Part shown: positions 8,843 through 17,514 of the stretch, piece by piece
Layout of the letters: every line of letters begins with the position of its first letter
How positions within the stretch are numbered: the first letter of the stretch is position 1
DNA from: Alphaproteobacteria bacterium
GTDB taxonomy: Bacteria > Pseudomonadota > Alphaproteobacteria > Caulobacterales > Hyphomonadaceae
Assembly: GCA_018827375.1 (NCBI GenBank)
Contig: JAHJYW010000001.1
Location: forward strand, 1-49,900
Reading direction: 5' to 3'
Length of the DNA stretch: 49,900 nt
Made by a program: the position numbers and the translations under genes
Notes under the pieces: generated by a model
The model's input: the letters and a program-made list of their open reading frames with translations, nothing else
The model's database searches: none
Told to the model about the DNA's origin: nothing

Positions 8843-9945
8843 GCTCCCTCTATCGGCGCAGCAGCCATACCGGCTGTCCTGCGCCGGTTTGCGATCAGTG
8901 AAGACGAGAAATCGCGCTCCTCAGCCGGGCGGCTGAACGTGATCGTGAACCGCGTCCCACTTTCACCTGTTTCGACTTCAACGACGGCGCCGACTGATTG
9001 CGCCAGCGAATCGACCAGGATCGTGCCGATGCCGCGCTGCTTCGCATGCGGCACGGGATCGGGCATGCCTACGCCATCATCCTCGACTTCGATGCGCACG
9101 ACGTCGCCGGCATGTTCCAACAGCACACGGACCATGCCTTCCTTGCGCCCTGCGAAAGCGTATTTGCACGCATTGGTGACAAGCTCCGTCACGGCAAGGC
9201 AGACGGAAACAGCCTTGCTGACCGGCAGTACGATCTCGCCGCGCACCTCGCATGACATCTGGATATGATCATTGACCGAATAGGTCTGCACCACCGCGGC
9301 GCAGAGGTCCGGCAGGAGCGTTGCGCAGTCGACATGATCGTGCGTACCAAGCTCGTACAGGCTCCGATGGGTTGCCGTGATCACTTCGATCCGCTGACGT
9401 GTCAGCGCCAATGTCTCACGCGCAATTTCATCATCAATTCGCTTCATGGGCAAAGCGATCAGTGAGGCCACGATCTGGAGACTGTTGCGAACGCGATGGT
9501 TGACCTCGAAAAGGAGCAGCTCTTTCATCTCGATGGCCTTGAGCAAGTCCTGCTCCGCCTGAACCCGCCGCGTATCATCCCGGAGTGTCAGAACAGACCC
9601 GATCTGCTTGCCATCAGCATCAATGATGGGCCGCGCTGTGCCAACCGCAATAACCACCGATCCGTCGGGACGGCGTATCTTCCAGGGTTCCTCAACAACG
9701 TGCTCGCCCCTCAAAACCGCGCGCGCGAGCGGCAGCTCTCCCGGCGGATAAGTGTCGCCATCCATGGTGAGAAGCTCATAGTCTTCGGTATATGAAGCAG
9801 GCTCCCCGCCCAGCATGGCGCGGCCATGTATGAGCTCCGCCGCCCTGTTGACGCTGATGATGCAGCCATCAGCATCAGCAACGATTACGCCTTCACCAAG
9901 CTGATCGAGAACGACCGACTTGAAGCCTTCAAGCGAGCTCAACAT
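8839..9945 (-). CDS. PAS-domain sensor histidine kinase, HisKA_2/HWE type
   Basis: The 368-residue protein has no membrane segment and is likely cytoplasmic. A PAS domain spans about 10-125 (LGEGVIVADADGCIISVN...PIIDADGKQIGSVLTLRDDT). The phosphoacceptor box is LLFEVNHRVRNSLQIVASL with His150, typical of the HisKA_2 family. The ATPase domain shows the N-box ELVTNACKYAF, then EVEDDGVGMPD and GIGTILVDSLAQ. Such kinases often feed the alphaproteobacterial general stress response or light and redox signalling, but no response regulator or anti-sigma factor is nearby, so the partner is unknown. The ATG at 9945 has AGGCCAGGA just upstream. A poorly conserved tail of about 30 residues follows the catalytic domain. 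Confidence 0.9.
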   Translation of the reverse strand: MLSSLEGFKSVVLDQLGEGVIVADADGCIISVNRAAELIHGRAMLGGEPASYTEDYELLTMDGDTYPPGELPLARAVLRGEHVVEEPWKIRRPDGSVVIAVGTARPIIDADGKQIGSVLTLRDDTRRVQAEQDLLKAIEMKELLLFEVNHRVRNSLQIVASLIALPMKRIDDEIARETLALTRQRIEVITATHRSLYELGTHDHVDCATLLPDLCAAVVQTYSVNDHIQMSCEVRGEIVLPVSKAVSVCLAVTELVTNACKYAFAGRKEGMVRVLLEHAGDVVRIEVEDDGVGMPDPVPHAKQRGIGTILVDSLAQSVGAVVEVETGESGTRFTITFSRPAEERDFSSSLIANRRRTAGMAAAPIEGA

Positions 9946-10005
9946 GTCCTGGCCTCTCTCGTTGACCCTGGCCCGAAGGCGCCTTGCAAGCGGATCTAGT
10001 AAACC

Positions 10006-11442
10006 TCAGCGCTTGAGACGACCTTTGACCTGCTTTCGGAACGCGTCGCCATAAGGCGGCCGGATCATGGCAAGCATCTCACTGCCCGTCTGCGTGTAGA
10101 CAGACTTTCTGTGGCTGAACTCGTAGAAACCCTCACGACCATGATAGCTGCCCATGCCGGATGGACCGACACCGCCGAACGGCAGGTCTTCCTGTGCGAC
10201 ATGGAAGACCACGTCATTGACCGTTACGCCGCCTGAAGTTGTATTATTGAGCACATTATCGCGCTCGGCCGAGTCTTCGCCGAAATAGTAAAGGCCCAGC
10301 GGCCGGTCATGGGCGTTGATGTAGGCAATTGCATCACTCGTCTCGCCATAGGACTTGATTGGCAGGATCGGGCCGAAGATCTCGTCCTGCATCACGCTCA
10401 TGTCGTCCGTCGGATCGACGATAATGTGCGGGGCGATCTTGTGGTGTGGCTGCTGCGAGAAATTGTCTCCGGTTGGATTGATCTCGATCACTTCTGCACC
10501 TTTGGCGCGTGCATCCTCGATGTATCCCATGATGCGATCATAGTGGCGCTGGTTGACGATGGATGTGTAATCGTCATTGTCCTTCAGGCCGCTCGCATAC
10601 ATTTTCTGGACGGCGCTGGTGGCAGCGGCCGTAAACTCGGCAGTCTTTTCCTTGGGTACGAAGGCATAGTCCGGCGCCAGGCAGATCTGCCCGGCATTGA
10701 GCGTCTTGCCAGCCATGATGCGGTTCGCGGCCTTCTGCATGTCGGCGGAGCGGCCGAGAATGACCGGGCTCTTGCCGCCCAGTTCAAGCGTGAGCGGAAC
10801 AAGATTATCGGCTGCCGCACGCATGACGTGCTTGGCAACAGATGTCGCGCCGGTAAAGAGGATGTGGTCGAAAGGCAGCTTGGTGAACTCGGCGCCGACT
10901 TCCGGGCCGCCGGTGATCACGGCCATTTCTTCCTCGTCATAATATTGCGCAATCACGGACTTCATCAGTTCCGAGGTCGCCTCGGTGAACTCCGACGGCT
11001 TGATCATGCAGCGATTGCCCGCAGCGAAGACACCCGCAAGCGGCGTGAATGTCAGGTTGACCGGAAAATTCCACGGACTGATAACGCCGATCACGCCCTT
11101 CGGCTGGAACTGGATTTGGGCCTTTGAGCCGAGCAGATTGAGCGGAAACTCGACGCCGCGCTTGTCCGGCTGCATCCATTTGTGAACGTGCTTCTTCGCA
11201 AACTTCAGGGCGGCGATCGACGAGGCAATGTCGGTGAAAGCCGACTGGTCCTTCGAGCGGTGGCCGAAATCCTCGCACATCGCATCGTTGAACGCATCGC
11301 CGTGGGTGACGAGCAGGTCGATCGACTTGTCGAGCCATTCGATGCGTTTTGCGGCCGACGGAATGCCGTCGCGCAGGTTTGCCGCCTTTTGGCGTGTGAG
11401 AATGGAGCTCATGCCGCTGCCTGTTGCGCTGTCGAGTGCCAT
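10006..11442 (-). CDS. NAD(P)-dependent aldehyde dehydrogenase, coniferyl aldehyde dehydrogenase type
   Basis: It oxidises an aldehyde to the acid. The 478-residue protein shows the cofactor block GVISPWNFPVNL (119-130), the general base Glu220 in LELGGKSPVILG and the catalytic Cys254 in NAGQICLAPDYAFVP. The CLAPDY context and the C-terminal RPPYGDAFRKQ are characteristic of the coniferyl-aldehyde-dehydrogenase branch. Members also act on medium-chain aldehydes, so the substrate is uncertain. ATG at 11442 has GGGAGA upstream. The gene stands alone between a kinase gene on the same strand and a divergent crotonase gene. Confidence 0.9.
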   Translation of the reverse strand: MALDSATGSGMSSILTRQKAANLRDGIPSAAKRIEWLDKSIDLLVTHGDAFNDAMCEDFGHRSKDQSAFTDIASSIAALKFAKKHVHKWMQPDKRGVEFPLNLLGSKAQIQFQPKGVIGVISPWNFPVNLTFTPLAGVFAAGNRCMIKPSEFTEATSELMKSVIAQYYDEEEMAVITGGPEVGAEFTKLPFDHILFTGATSVAKHVMRAAADNLVPLTLELGGKSPVILGRSADMQKAANRIMAGKTLNAGQICLAPDYAFVPKEKTAEFTAAATSAVQKMYASGLKDNDDYTSIVNQRHYDRIMGYIEDARAKGAEVIEINPTGDNFSQQPHHKIAPHIIVDPTDDMSVMQDEIFGPILPIKSYGETSDAIAYINAHDRPLGLYYFGEDSAERDNVLNNTTSGGVTVNDVVFHVAQEDLPFGGVGPSGMGSYHGREGFYEFSHRKSVYTQTGSEMLAMIRPPYGDAFRKQVKGRLKR

Positions 11443-11594
11443 GCCAGAATCTCCCGTTTCCTAATATTGGTTGTGAACAGTGTAGCTCGCGTTCAGCGCT
11501 TAACAAAGCGAAATGCATTGCCCTCGCGTGAGGCGTTCACAACACGGGCAAACTTATTAGATTGCCGACACAAACTTCCGGGAGAGAAACAAAG

Positions 11595-12395
11595 ATGGCC
11601 TATTCAAAGATTTCCTACGAACTCGACGGCGATACGGCCATCATCAGTTTTGACGATGCTGCCACAATGAACGCCTGCGGCATCGACACAGCGCAGGAGC
11701 TGCTTCACGCTTTCGAGACAGCCGCGCGCGAAGCCCGCTGCACGATCCTGACGGGTGCAGGCCGGGGCTTCTGCTCTGGTGCCAACCTGGGCGCCAATCC
11801 CGGCAGCGGCACATCGCTCAGCCACCCCGGCTCAATGCCCGATGCCGGCCGCGCCCTTGAAACACATTATAACCCGCTCATCCTGGCCATTCAGGACCAT
11901 CCCCACCCGGTCATCACGGCCGTGAACGGCGCCGCAGCAGGTGTCGGCTGCGCCCTCGGTCTGATCGGTGATCTCGTGATCTGTGCCAAGAGCGGCTATT
12001 TCCTGCAGGCTTTCCGCCGCATCGGCCTCGTGCCGGATGGCGGGTCAACCTACCTGCTCGCCCGCACGATCGGCCGCGTTCGCGCCATGGAAATGGCATT
12101 GCTGGGCGAGAAAATTCCTGCCGAGCAAGCCATGTCATGGGGCCTGGTCAACCGGGTTGTCGAAGACGACGCCCTGATGGACACCGCCAAGCAGCTCGCC
12201 AAGCAGCTGAGCGAAGGCCCGACACTGGCGCTCGCCATGACGCGCAAGCTGATCTGGTCGGCATGCGATGGCGATTTCGAAGGCGCGCTCAGGGCCGAAC
12301 GCCTGTCCCAGCGCACCGCTGGCCGGTCTGAAGATTTCGCTGAAGGCGTTAAGGCATTCCTCGGCAAACGGAAAGCGGCCTTCAAAGGCAAATAA
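11595..12395 (+). CDS. Enoyl-CoA hydratase/isomerase family protein (PaaG-like crotonase)
   Basis: The 266-residue product has the crotonase fold: CTILTGAGRGFCSGANL forms the first oxyanion strand, and AVNGAAAGVGCALGLIGDLVIC the second. The first hydratase glutamate (in GGGCE of classical crotonase) is absent, the position being Ala or Leu in GVGCAL. Asp148 in FRRIGLVPDGGS takes the place of the second glutamate. This pattern fits isomerase-type members such as PaaG rather than a true hydratase. ATG at 11595 was chosen for the GGGAGAG site upstream and for the conserved start MAYSKISYELDG. Probably serves fatty-acid or aromatic acyl-CoA degradation; substrate unknown. Confidence 0.88.
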   Translation: MAYSKISYELDGDTAIISFDDAATMNACGIDTAQELLHAFETAAREARCTILTGAGRGFCSGANLGANPGSGTSLSHPGSMPDAGRALETHYNPLILAIQDHPHPVITAVNGAAAGVGCALGLIGDLVICAKSGYFLQAFRRIGLVPDGGSTYLLARTIGRVRAMEMALLGEKIPAEQAMSWGLVNRVVEDDALMDTAKQLAKQLSEGPTLALAMTRKLIWSACDGDFEGALRAERLSQRTAGRSEDFAEGVKAFLGKRKAAFKGK

Positions 12396-12480
12396 TCATC
12401 TACAGATTGCAGAAATCCAGCTCCGGTTAATATTGGAGTAAGGCATACATGGCAGCTTCCCGGCACCATATCTTTGGGCC

Positions 12481-12490
12481 GGGGGGGGGG
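12481..12490 (+). repeat. Homopolymeric G10 tract before the DUF3291 gene
   Basis: Ten consecutive G residues end 11 nt before the ATG at 12502. An upstream ATG at 12449, with GGAGTAAGG at good distance, reads through this tract in another frame and stops at 12115+400 (TGA at 12515-12517). Adding one G, or removing two, would put that start in frame with the downstream gene. Could be a slippage switch or a sequencing error. Confidence 0.85.
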
Positions 12491-12501
12491 CGACCGTCTG
12501 C

Positions 12502-12990
12502 ATGGAATACAGGCTGATCCATTTCAACTCTGCGCGCCCTACAGGTGCGTTCACTTTAGAGAATCAGTTCGTGCGGGTTTTCCTGGCGATCCTGCCCCGG
12601 ATATTCCGGGATGCAGACTCGTTCGAGGGGCTTCACTGGCATCAACATGGCCTGCGTGAGCCCAATGGGCACTGGCGCGACCTGTATCAGGCATTTCCCT
12701 ATTCGGAAGACCTTGGGGTGCCGGATGTCTGCACCATGGCCGGGTGGACATCACTCGAGCACATGCGCAGCTTTGTTTACTCAGGCAAGACGCACCCAGC
12801 CGGCATGAGCCGCCTGCAGGCGCAGCTCGACCGTAGCCAGGGTCCCGGATTCGTTATGTGGTGGGCCCCGCGCGGTCAGCGCTTCTTGCTGTCAGATGGC
12901 TGGGAGCGCCTGCAACATCTGCGCACGCACGGCTCCAGCTCATACGCCTTTTCCCTGGATGAGCCGGTGGCCAGACCTCAGGTCGCATGA
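12502..12990 (+). CDS. DUF3291 family protein
   Basis: The 162-residue protein has the hallmarks of DUF3291: a start MEYRLIHFNSARPTG, a central TMAGWTSLEHMRSFVYSGKTH block, and the C-terminal MWWAPRGQRFLLSDGWERL followed by LRTHGSSSYAFSL. The fold is probably a dimeric alpha/beta barrel like antibiotic-biosynthesis monooxygenases; no function is known. The ATG at 12502 agrees with the family's start but has only the G tract as a possible ribosome-binding site. A better-equipped ATG at 12449 is out of frame by one base. Its stop overlaps the next start by ATGA, so the two genes are translationally coupled. Confidence 0.8.
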   Translation: MEYRLIHFNSARPTGAFTLENQFVRVFLAILPRIFRDADSFEGLHWHQHGLREPNGHWRDLYQAFPYSEDLGVPDVCTMAGWTSLEHMRSFVYSGKTHPAGMSRLQAQLDRSQGPGFVMWWAPRGQRFLLSDGWERLQHLRTHGSSSYAFSLDEPVARPQVA

Positions 12991-13505
12991 CCCTGTCACG
13001 GCGCGCCTTCGTGGGCTTGTCAGTTGCCGCACTGGCTTTGGCCGCGTGCATGTCGCCGCCGCCCCCGCCGGAAACAGTGATCTATCTTGTCCGCCACGCA
13101 GAAAAGCAGGCTGGCGACGATCCCTCCCTTACGCCGGAAGGCCGCGCCCGGGCTGAGGAACTGGCGCTTAAACTGAAACAGGCCGGAATTACCCGGATCT
13201 ATTCCACCGATACGGCACGCACAAGGCAGACAGCAGCACCTCTCGCGGCTGCCCTCGACATGCCTGTCGACATCTATGACGCCTCAGACCTGCCAGCCTT
13301 CGCCCGGCAGCTGAAGGCCCAGACTGGCGCTATTCTGGTTGTCGGACATTCCAACACAACTCCCTCACTGGTAGAATATATTGGCGGAGTGCCGGCCACG
13401 GAAATTAACGAGGCCGCCGAATATGACAGGCTCTATGTGCTGGATATAACCGGTGAAAACGTCCGCACCGAACTGCGTCGCTATGGCAGCCCCTACAGGC
13501 CATAA
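12987..13505 (+). CDS. Histidine phosphatase (phosphoglycerate mutase-like) lipoprotein
   Basis: The 172-residue product starts with a twin-arginine-like SRRAFVG run and a hydrophobic stretch ending in a lipobox LAAC (Cys21), so it is likely exported and lipidated. The phosphatase signature is LVRHAEK (Arg36, His37); the second catalytic His is His120 in VVGHSNT. Residues around STDTARTRQTAAPLA complete the family pattern. The Pro-rich stretch after the Cys is a short tether. Such small extracytoplasmic members have unknown phosphoester substrates. The start overlaps the DUF3291 stop by 4 nt. Confidence 0.88.
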   Translation: MTLSRRAFVGLSVAALALAACMSPPPPPETVIYLVRHAEKQAGDDPSLTPEGRARAEELALKLKQAGITRIYSTDTARTRQTAAPLAAALDMPVDIYDASDLPAFARQLKAQTGAILVVGHSNTTPSLVEYIGGVPATEINEAAEYDRLYVLDITGENVRTELRRYGSPYRP

Positions 13506-13530
13506 GACCTGCAGCCTTGCGTGATGCAGC

Positions 13531-13791
13531 CTAGGCCTGCGGCAGTCCGAGACGATAGACACCCTTGAACGCGTCGAGATTCTCCACCGGCTTGCCCTTG
13601 CGATAGATCGTGATCGTGCCCGCCTTGGCAAGGCGGACGGCTTCAGCGCGCACATCCTTAAGCACGCGCTGGAAGTTCTCCTCGCTCACGGCGCGGGCCG
13701 CCTGCTCGGCGCTGATTGTCTTGCCGACGCCGCATTCGGCGGTCAGCGCGAGGATCGCCTCGCGCACCGCATTGTGCCCCAGCTCGCTCAC
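13531..13791 (-). CDS. DUF3253 family protein
   Basis: The 86-residue protein matches the small DUF3253 family: AVREAILALTAECG, then SAEQAARAV, WRxVLxxVR-like FQRVLKDVRAEAVRLAKAG, and ITIYRKGKPVENLDAFKGVYRLG. It looks like a winged-helix fold and may bind nucleic acid, but no function is established. ATG at 13791 overlaps the stop of the upstream hydrolase gene (ATGA), so it is the third gene of the acyl-CoA dehydrogenase/hydrolase operon. Confidence 0.8.
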   Translation of the reverse strand: MSELGHNAVREAILALTAECGVGKTISAEQAARAVSEENFQRVLKDVRAEAVRLAKAGTITIYRKGKPVENLDAFKGVYRLGLPQA

Positions 13792-15023
13792 CAGTCGATC
13801 GCCGCATAGGCGAGCTGCTGGAACTGCTGACGCATCGGATAAGAAGATGAAGGCATCAGCTGCGTTGCCTGGATGCCGATAATCTCTTCTTCGGGGTCTA
13901 TCCAGAAATAGGTGGACGCGAGGCCGCCCCAGCTGAACGTGCCTTCGCTCCCGGGCTGCATGGTGGCGACAACATCAGTGACGACCGATCCGCCAAGGCC
14001 GAAGCCAACGCCGTCGGACATGACTTCCGTAAACATGGACTTGCCCATGTCACGCATCGTCTGGCCAAAGGGAAGATGGTTCTGACGCATGAATTCCAGC
14101 GTCTTGGGGCTGATGATGCGTTCCCCATCGAGCGTGCCGCCGCGCAGGATCATCAGGCAGAAACGGTGATAATCGCGCAACGTGGAGACGAGACCGCCGC
14201 CGCCATTGAGCAGGGTTGGCCGTTTTACATAAAGGCGCGACTCCGCGCCAGCGCCATCTGCCAGCGTTGTCTCGCCGGTTTTCGGGTCTTTCTGATAGCA
14301 AGCCATCAGGCGGTCGATCTTTTCTTCCGGCACCCAGAACTCGGTATCATGCATGCCGAGCGGGCCGGTAATGCGCTCACGAAAGAACGCATCAAGCTCC
14401 ATGCCCGAAGCGATTTCGACAATCGCGCCCAACACATCAATCGAGTGACTATACCACCACTCATCGCCCGGTGAGCATTGCAGTGGCAGCTTGGCGAGCC
14501 GGCGCGACATCTCCTGCAGCGTCTCGTCCGGACGGCCAATCTTTTCCTTGCGGTAAAGCGTATCCACGGGATGCTGCATCATGAAGCCGTAGGTGAGGCC
14601 CGACGTGTGCGTGAAAAGGTCCAGCACTTTCATCGGGCGATCCGGCTTGCGGGTCTTGATATCGTCCCCTTCGCCGCTCTCGTAGACCATCACATCCGCG
14701 AATTCGGGAATGTAGCGGCTGACATCATGGTCAAGGCGCAGCTTGCCTTCATCGAACAGCATCATGGCGGCCAGCGACGTGATCGGCTTCGTCATCGAAT
14801 AGATGCGGAAGATCGTGTGCGGACCGATGGGTTCGCCGCTTCCGATGTGCGTCGTGCCGGAATAGTCTTCCAGCGCAATCTCGCCGCCACGCGAAATCAG
14901 CGTCGCCATGCAGGGCAGTTTACCCGTATCGAGATAATTGGCCTGGAAATACTCCGGGATGGCCGCAAGGCGGTCCGGGTTCAGGCCAACTTCATGCGGG
15001 TCTGTAGGGTCATGGTCAAACAT
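13788..15023 (-). CDS. Beta-lactamase-fold serine hydrolase (EstB-like esterase)
   Basis: The 411-residue protein has the class C beta-lactamase/penicillin-binding fold. The nucleophile is Ser76 in the SxxK motif SMTK (76-79). The tyrosine motif is Tyr191 in WWYSHSID, YSH replacing the usual YxN. Family blocks FTHTSGLTYGF and NGGGGLVSTLRDY are present. There is no signal peptide, so it is likely a cytoplasmic esterase or transesterase rather than a drug-resistance enzyme. The start ATG directly follows the stop codon of the acyl-CoA dehydrogenase (TAGATG), so the two are coupled; it may hydrolyse an ester feeding that pathway. Confidence 0.88.
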   Translation of the reverse strand: MFDHDPTDPHEVGLNPDRLAAIPEYFQANYLDTGKLPCMATLISRGGEIALEDYSGTTHIGSGEPIGPHTIFRIYSMTKPITSLAAMMLFDEGKLRLDHDVSRYIPEFADVMVYESGEGDDIKTRKPDRPMKVLDLFTHTSGLTYGFMMQHPVDTLYRKEKIGRPDETLQEMSRRLAKLPLQCSPGDEWWYSHSIDVLGAIVEIASGMELDAFFRERITGPLGMHDTEFWVPEEKIDRLMACYQKDPKTGETTLADGAGAESRLYVKRPTLLNGGGGLVSTLRDYHRFCLMILRGGTLDGERIISPKTLEFMRQNHLPFGQTMRDMGKSMFTEVMSDGVGFGLGGSVVTDVVATMQPGSEGTFSWGGLASTYFWIDPEEEIIGIQATQLMPSSSYPMRQQFQQLAYAAIDW

Positions 15024-16184
15024 CTAGAGCTTCCCCGCCTTGGCAGCACGGGCGAGTTCCCGCGCAATGATGATCTGTTGAATTTGAGTCGTGCCTTCAT
15101 AGAGGCGGAAGATGCGTACGTCGCGGTAGAAACGCTCGATGCCATAGTCGGTGACATAACCGGCCCCGCCGAACACCTGCACGGCGCGGTCAGCCACGCG
15201 GCCGCAGGCCTCTGTGGCAAACAGCTTCGTACACGACGCCAGCATGGTGACATCCTCGCCCGCATCGCGCCGGCGCGCGGCGTCGAGGATCATGCAACGA
15301 GCCGCATAGGTCTCGGCCTGGCTGTCGGCGATCATCGCCTGGATCAGCTGGTGCTCCATGATCGGCTTGCCGAACTGTTTGCGTTCCAGCGAATAGTTGA
15401 CCATTTCCTTGATCAGGCGTTCTGACACGCCCGTGGCGACGGCCGAGATATGCAGGCGGCCCTTGTCGAGCACGCTCATGGCCACCTTGAAGCCTTCGCC
15501 CTCGCCCGCCAGACGGTTCTCGACCGGCACGCGCGCGTTCTCGAAGATCACGTCGCAGATATGCGCGCCCTGCTGGCCCATCTTCTTCTCGGGCTGGCCG
15601 ACCGACACGCCCGGCGTATTGCGCTCGACGATGAAGGCGCTGACGCCCTTGGCGCCCGGCGTCGACGGATCTGTGCGCGCCATGACCGTGAACAGGTCTG
15701 CCTTGTTGGCATTGGTGATGTAGCGCTTGGTGCCGTTCAGCACATAATGGTCGCCGTCGCGGATGGCTTTCGTGGTCAGGCTGCCTGCGTCAGAGCCCGC
15801 TTCCGGCTCGGTCAGCGCGAAACTCGCGATCAGGTCGCCGCTGGCAATGCCGGGCAGCCATTTGGATTTCTGCGCATCCGTGCCGAACAGGACCAGCGCC
15901 TGGCTGCCGATACCAATGTTGGTGCCCGCAACCGAACGGAAGGCCGGCGAGGTGTGGCCCAGCTCGAACGCCACGAGGCATTCGGTTTCCATGTCGAGGG
16001 CGAGGCCGCCGTATTCTTCCGGCACAGCAATGCCGAACAGGCCGAGATTCTTCATCTCGTCCACGATGGACTGCGGCACGGCGTCATTGTCGCCGACTTC
16101 GGCTTCGATCGGTATGCATTTCTCGGTCACGAAGCGGCGCACCTGTTCGATCAGCGCAGCGCGGATTTCGGCATCGAAGGCCAT
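15024..16184 (-). CDS. Acyl-CoA dehydrogenase
   Basis: FAD enzyme that introduces the alpha,beta double bond into acyl-CoA, passing electrons to ETF. The 386-residue product shows the flavin block FALTEPEAGSDAGSL, KRYITNANKADLF, VFENARVPVENRL, RKQFGKPI, and QVFGGAGYVTDYGIERFYRDVRI. The likely catalytic base is Glu363 in RLYEGTTQIQ. The ATG at 16184 follows GGGAG at a suitable distance; a longer in-frame reading from 16271 has no homology. First gene of an operon with the serine hydrolase and DUF3253 gene. Chain-length preference cannot be read from the sequence. Confidence 0.93.
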   Translation of the reverse strand: MAFDAEIRAALIEQVRRFVTEKCIPIEAEVGDNDAVPQSIVDEMKNLGLFGIAVPEEYGGLALDMETECLVAFELGHTSPAFRSVAGTNIGIGSQALVLFGTDAQKSKWLPGIASGDLIASFALTEPEAGSDAGSLTTKAIRDGDHYVLNGTKRYITNANKADLFTVMARTDPSTPGAKGVSAFIVERNTPGVSVGQPEKKMGQQGAHICDVIFENARVPVENRLAGEGEGFKVAMSVLDKGRLHISAVATGVSERLIKEMVNYSLERKQFGKPIMEHQLIQAMIADSQAETYAARCMILDAARRRDAGEDVTMLASCTKLFATEACGRVADRAVQVFGGAGYVTDYGIERFYRDVRIFRLYEGTTQIQQIIIARELARAAKAGKL

Positions 16185-16291
16185 ATGGAGGCTCCCATTT
16201 ATGTTTGTCGGCAAGATGATATGCCGTTGGGGCACGCTTGTCGAAGGGTGACCGTGCGGTATCAAAGCCAAAAGGGAGGAACAAGCCGCAA

Positions 16292-16720
16292 ATGGTGACG
16301 ACGGAAGTGACAGAGGGCGAGTTCAAGGGCTGGCGCACTTGGCCTGAAGAGCCATTCGAGCATGACACAGCAGGCCCGTTCTACACGCGAACCGACGAAA
16401 AAGGCCCGGTTGCGGCCTTCCGGGCCCAGCGCAAGCACATGAATGCCGGCGGCGTGGTGCATGGTGGCTGCCTGATGACATTCGCTGACTATGCCCTGTT
16501 CGCCATTGGCCATCAGGGCCTGGAGGGCGTTTACGGCCTCACCATCGGCTTTAATGCCGAGTTTCTCGATGGCGCCCGTGAGGGCGAGCTGATCGAAGCG
16601 CGCGGCGACCTCCTGCGGCAGGGCCGCTCCATCACCTTCGTGCGCGGCATCGTCACCGCAGACGGCCGCCCTGTTCTCAATTTTTCCGGCACAATTAAAG
16701 TGAAAAGGCCCAAAGCATGA
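16292..16720 (+). CDS. PaaI-like hotdog-fold acyl-CoA thioesterase
   Basis: The 142-residue protein has the PaaI/YdiI hotdog signature: RKHMNAGGVVHGGCLMTFADYALF, with the HGG turn and the acidic Asp in FADYA, followed by TIGFNAEFLDGAREGELIEARGDLLRQGRSITFVRG. It probably cleaves an acyl- or arylacyl-CoA. ATG at 16292 is preferred; a TTG at 16238 lies in frame upstream and is the alternative, and GGGAGGAA lies 12 nt before 16292. It overlaps the following SDR start by ATGA. It is divergent from the acyl-CoA dehydrogenase gene. Confidence 0.85.
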   Translation: MVTTEVTEGEFKGWRTWPEEPFEHDTAGPFYTRTDEKGPVAAFRAQRKHMNAGGVVHGGCLMTFADYALFAIGHQGLEGVYGLTIGFNAEFLDGAREGELIEARGDLLRQGRSITFVRGIVTADGRPVLNFSGTIKVKRPKA

Positions 16721-17505
16721 CCCAGCCCCCCTATCAGGAGCTCTCCCGCTCGATCAAAGGCAAGACCGCCCTCATCACCGGCGCCGCCAGCGGCATGGGC
16801 CGGGCGACGGCCCACCTCTTCGCCCGCGAAGGCGCGAATGTTGCCGTCACCGACCTCAAGAAGGAAAACGTCGACCGCGTTGTCGACGAGATTAATGCAG
16901 CCGGGATCGGCCATGTGAAGGGCTGGGCGCTCGACGTTGGCGATGCGGATGCCATCAAGCGCGTGGTCGACGAGGCCGCCTCCCACTTCGGCGGCATGGA
17001 CATTCTCGTGAACAATGCCGGTTTCGCGCTCCCCGGACAGGTGGGCGAGGAATCATATGAAGACAGCTGGGGCCCCAGCATCAATGTGATGCTGACATCG
17101 CACCAGCGCGCCATCCGCGCCGCCCTGCCCTACATGCGCAAGAATGGCTGGGGACGCATCGTCAATATCGCTTCCACCGAAGGCCTCGGCGCAACGCCCG
17201 GCAACTCGCCTTATGTCGCCGCCAAGCATGGCGTCATCGGCCTGACGCGAGGCCTCGCCGTGGATCTTGGCCGCGAAGGCATCACGGTGAACTGCATTTG
17301 CCCCGGCCCGATCATCACCGGCATCACGAGCGGCATTTCGGACGAGCACAAGGAAATCTACGCCAAGCGCCGCGTGCCGCTGCGCCGTTACGGCATTCCG
17401 GAAGAGGTCGCCAACATGACCCTTTCGCTGGTCCTGCCGGCTGCCTCATTCCTGAATGGCGTTCACATCCCGGTCGATGGCGGCATGTCGATCAAGAACG
17501 CCTGA
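16717..17505 (+). CDS. Short-chain dehydrogenase/reductase
   Basis: The 262-residue protein has the classical SDR fold: NAD(P) loop TGAASGMGRA, LVNNAGFA, catalytic Ser in NIASTEG, and YVAAKHG with Tyr and Lys, then CPGPIITG and the C-terminal GVHIPVDGGMSIKNA. Asp in AVTDLKK at the end of beta 2 suggests NAD preference. The substrate is not predictable, but translational coupling (4-nt overlap) to the thioesterase suggests an acyl-CoA or hydroxyacyl compound. Ends in a convergent hairpin shared with the GST gene. Confidence 0.92.
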   Translation: MTQPPYQELSRSIKGKTALITGAASGMGRATAHLFAREGANVAVTDLKKENVDRVVDEINAAGIGHVKGWALDVGDADAIKRVVDEAASHFGGMDILVNNAGFALPGQVGEESYEDSWGPSINVMLTSHQRAIRAALPYMRKNGWGRIVNIASTEGLGATPGNSPYVAAKHGVIGLTRGLAVDLGREGITVNCICPGPIITGITSGISDEHKEIYAKRRVPLRRYGIPEEVANMTLSLVLPAASFLNGVHIPVDGGMSIKNA

Positions 17506-17514
17506 CGCCGAATA

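Noticed and set aside
13788..15023. Beta-lactamase resistance gene
   Set aside because: It has the fold and the SMTK motif but no signal peptide and a YSH instead of YxN motif, fitting EstB-like esterases better.
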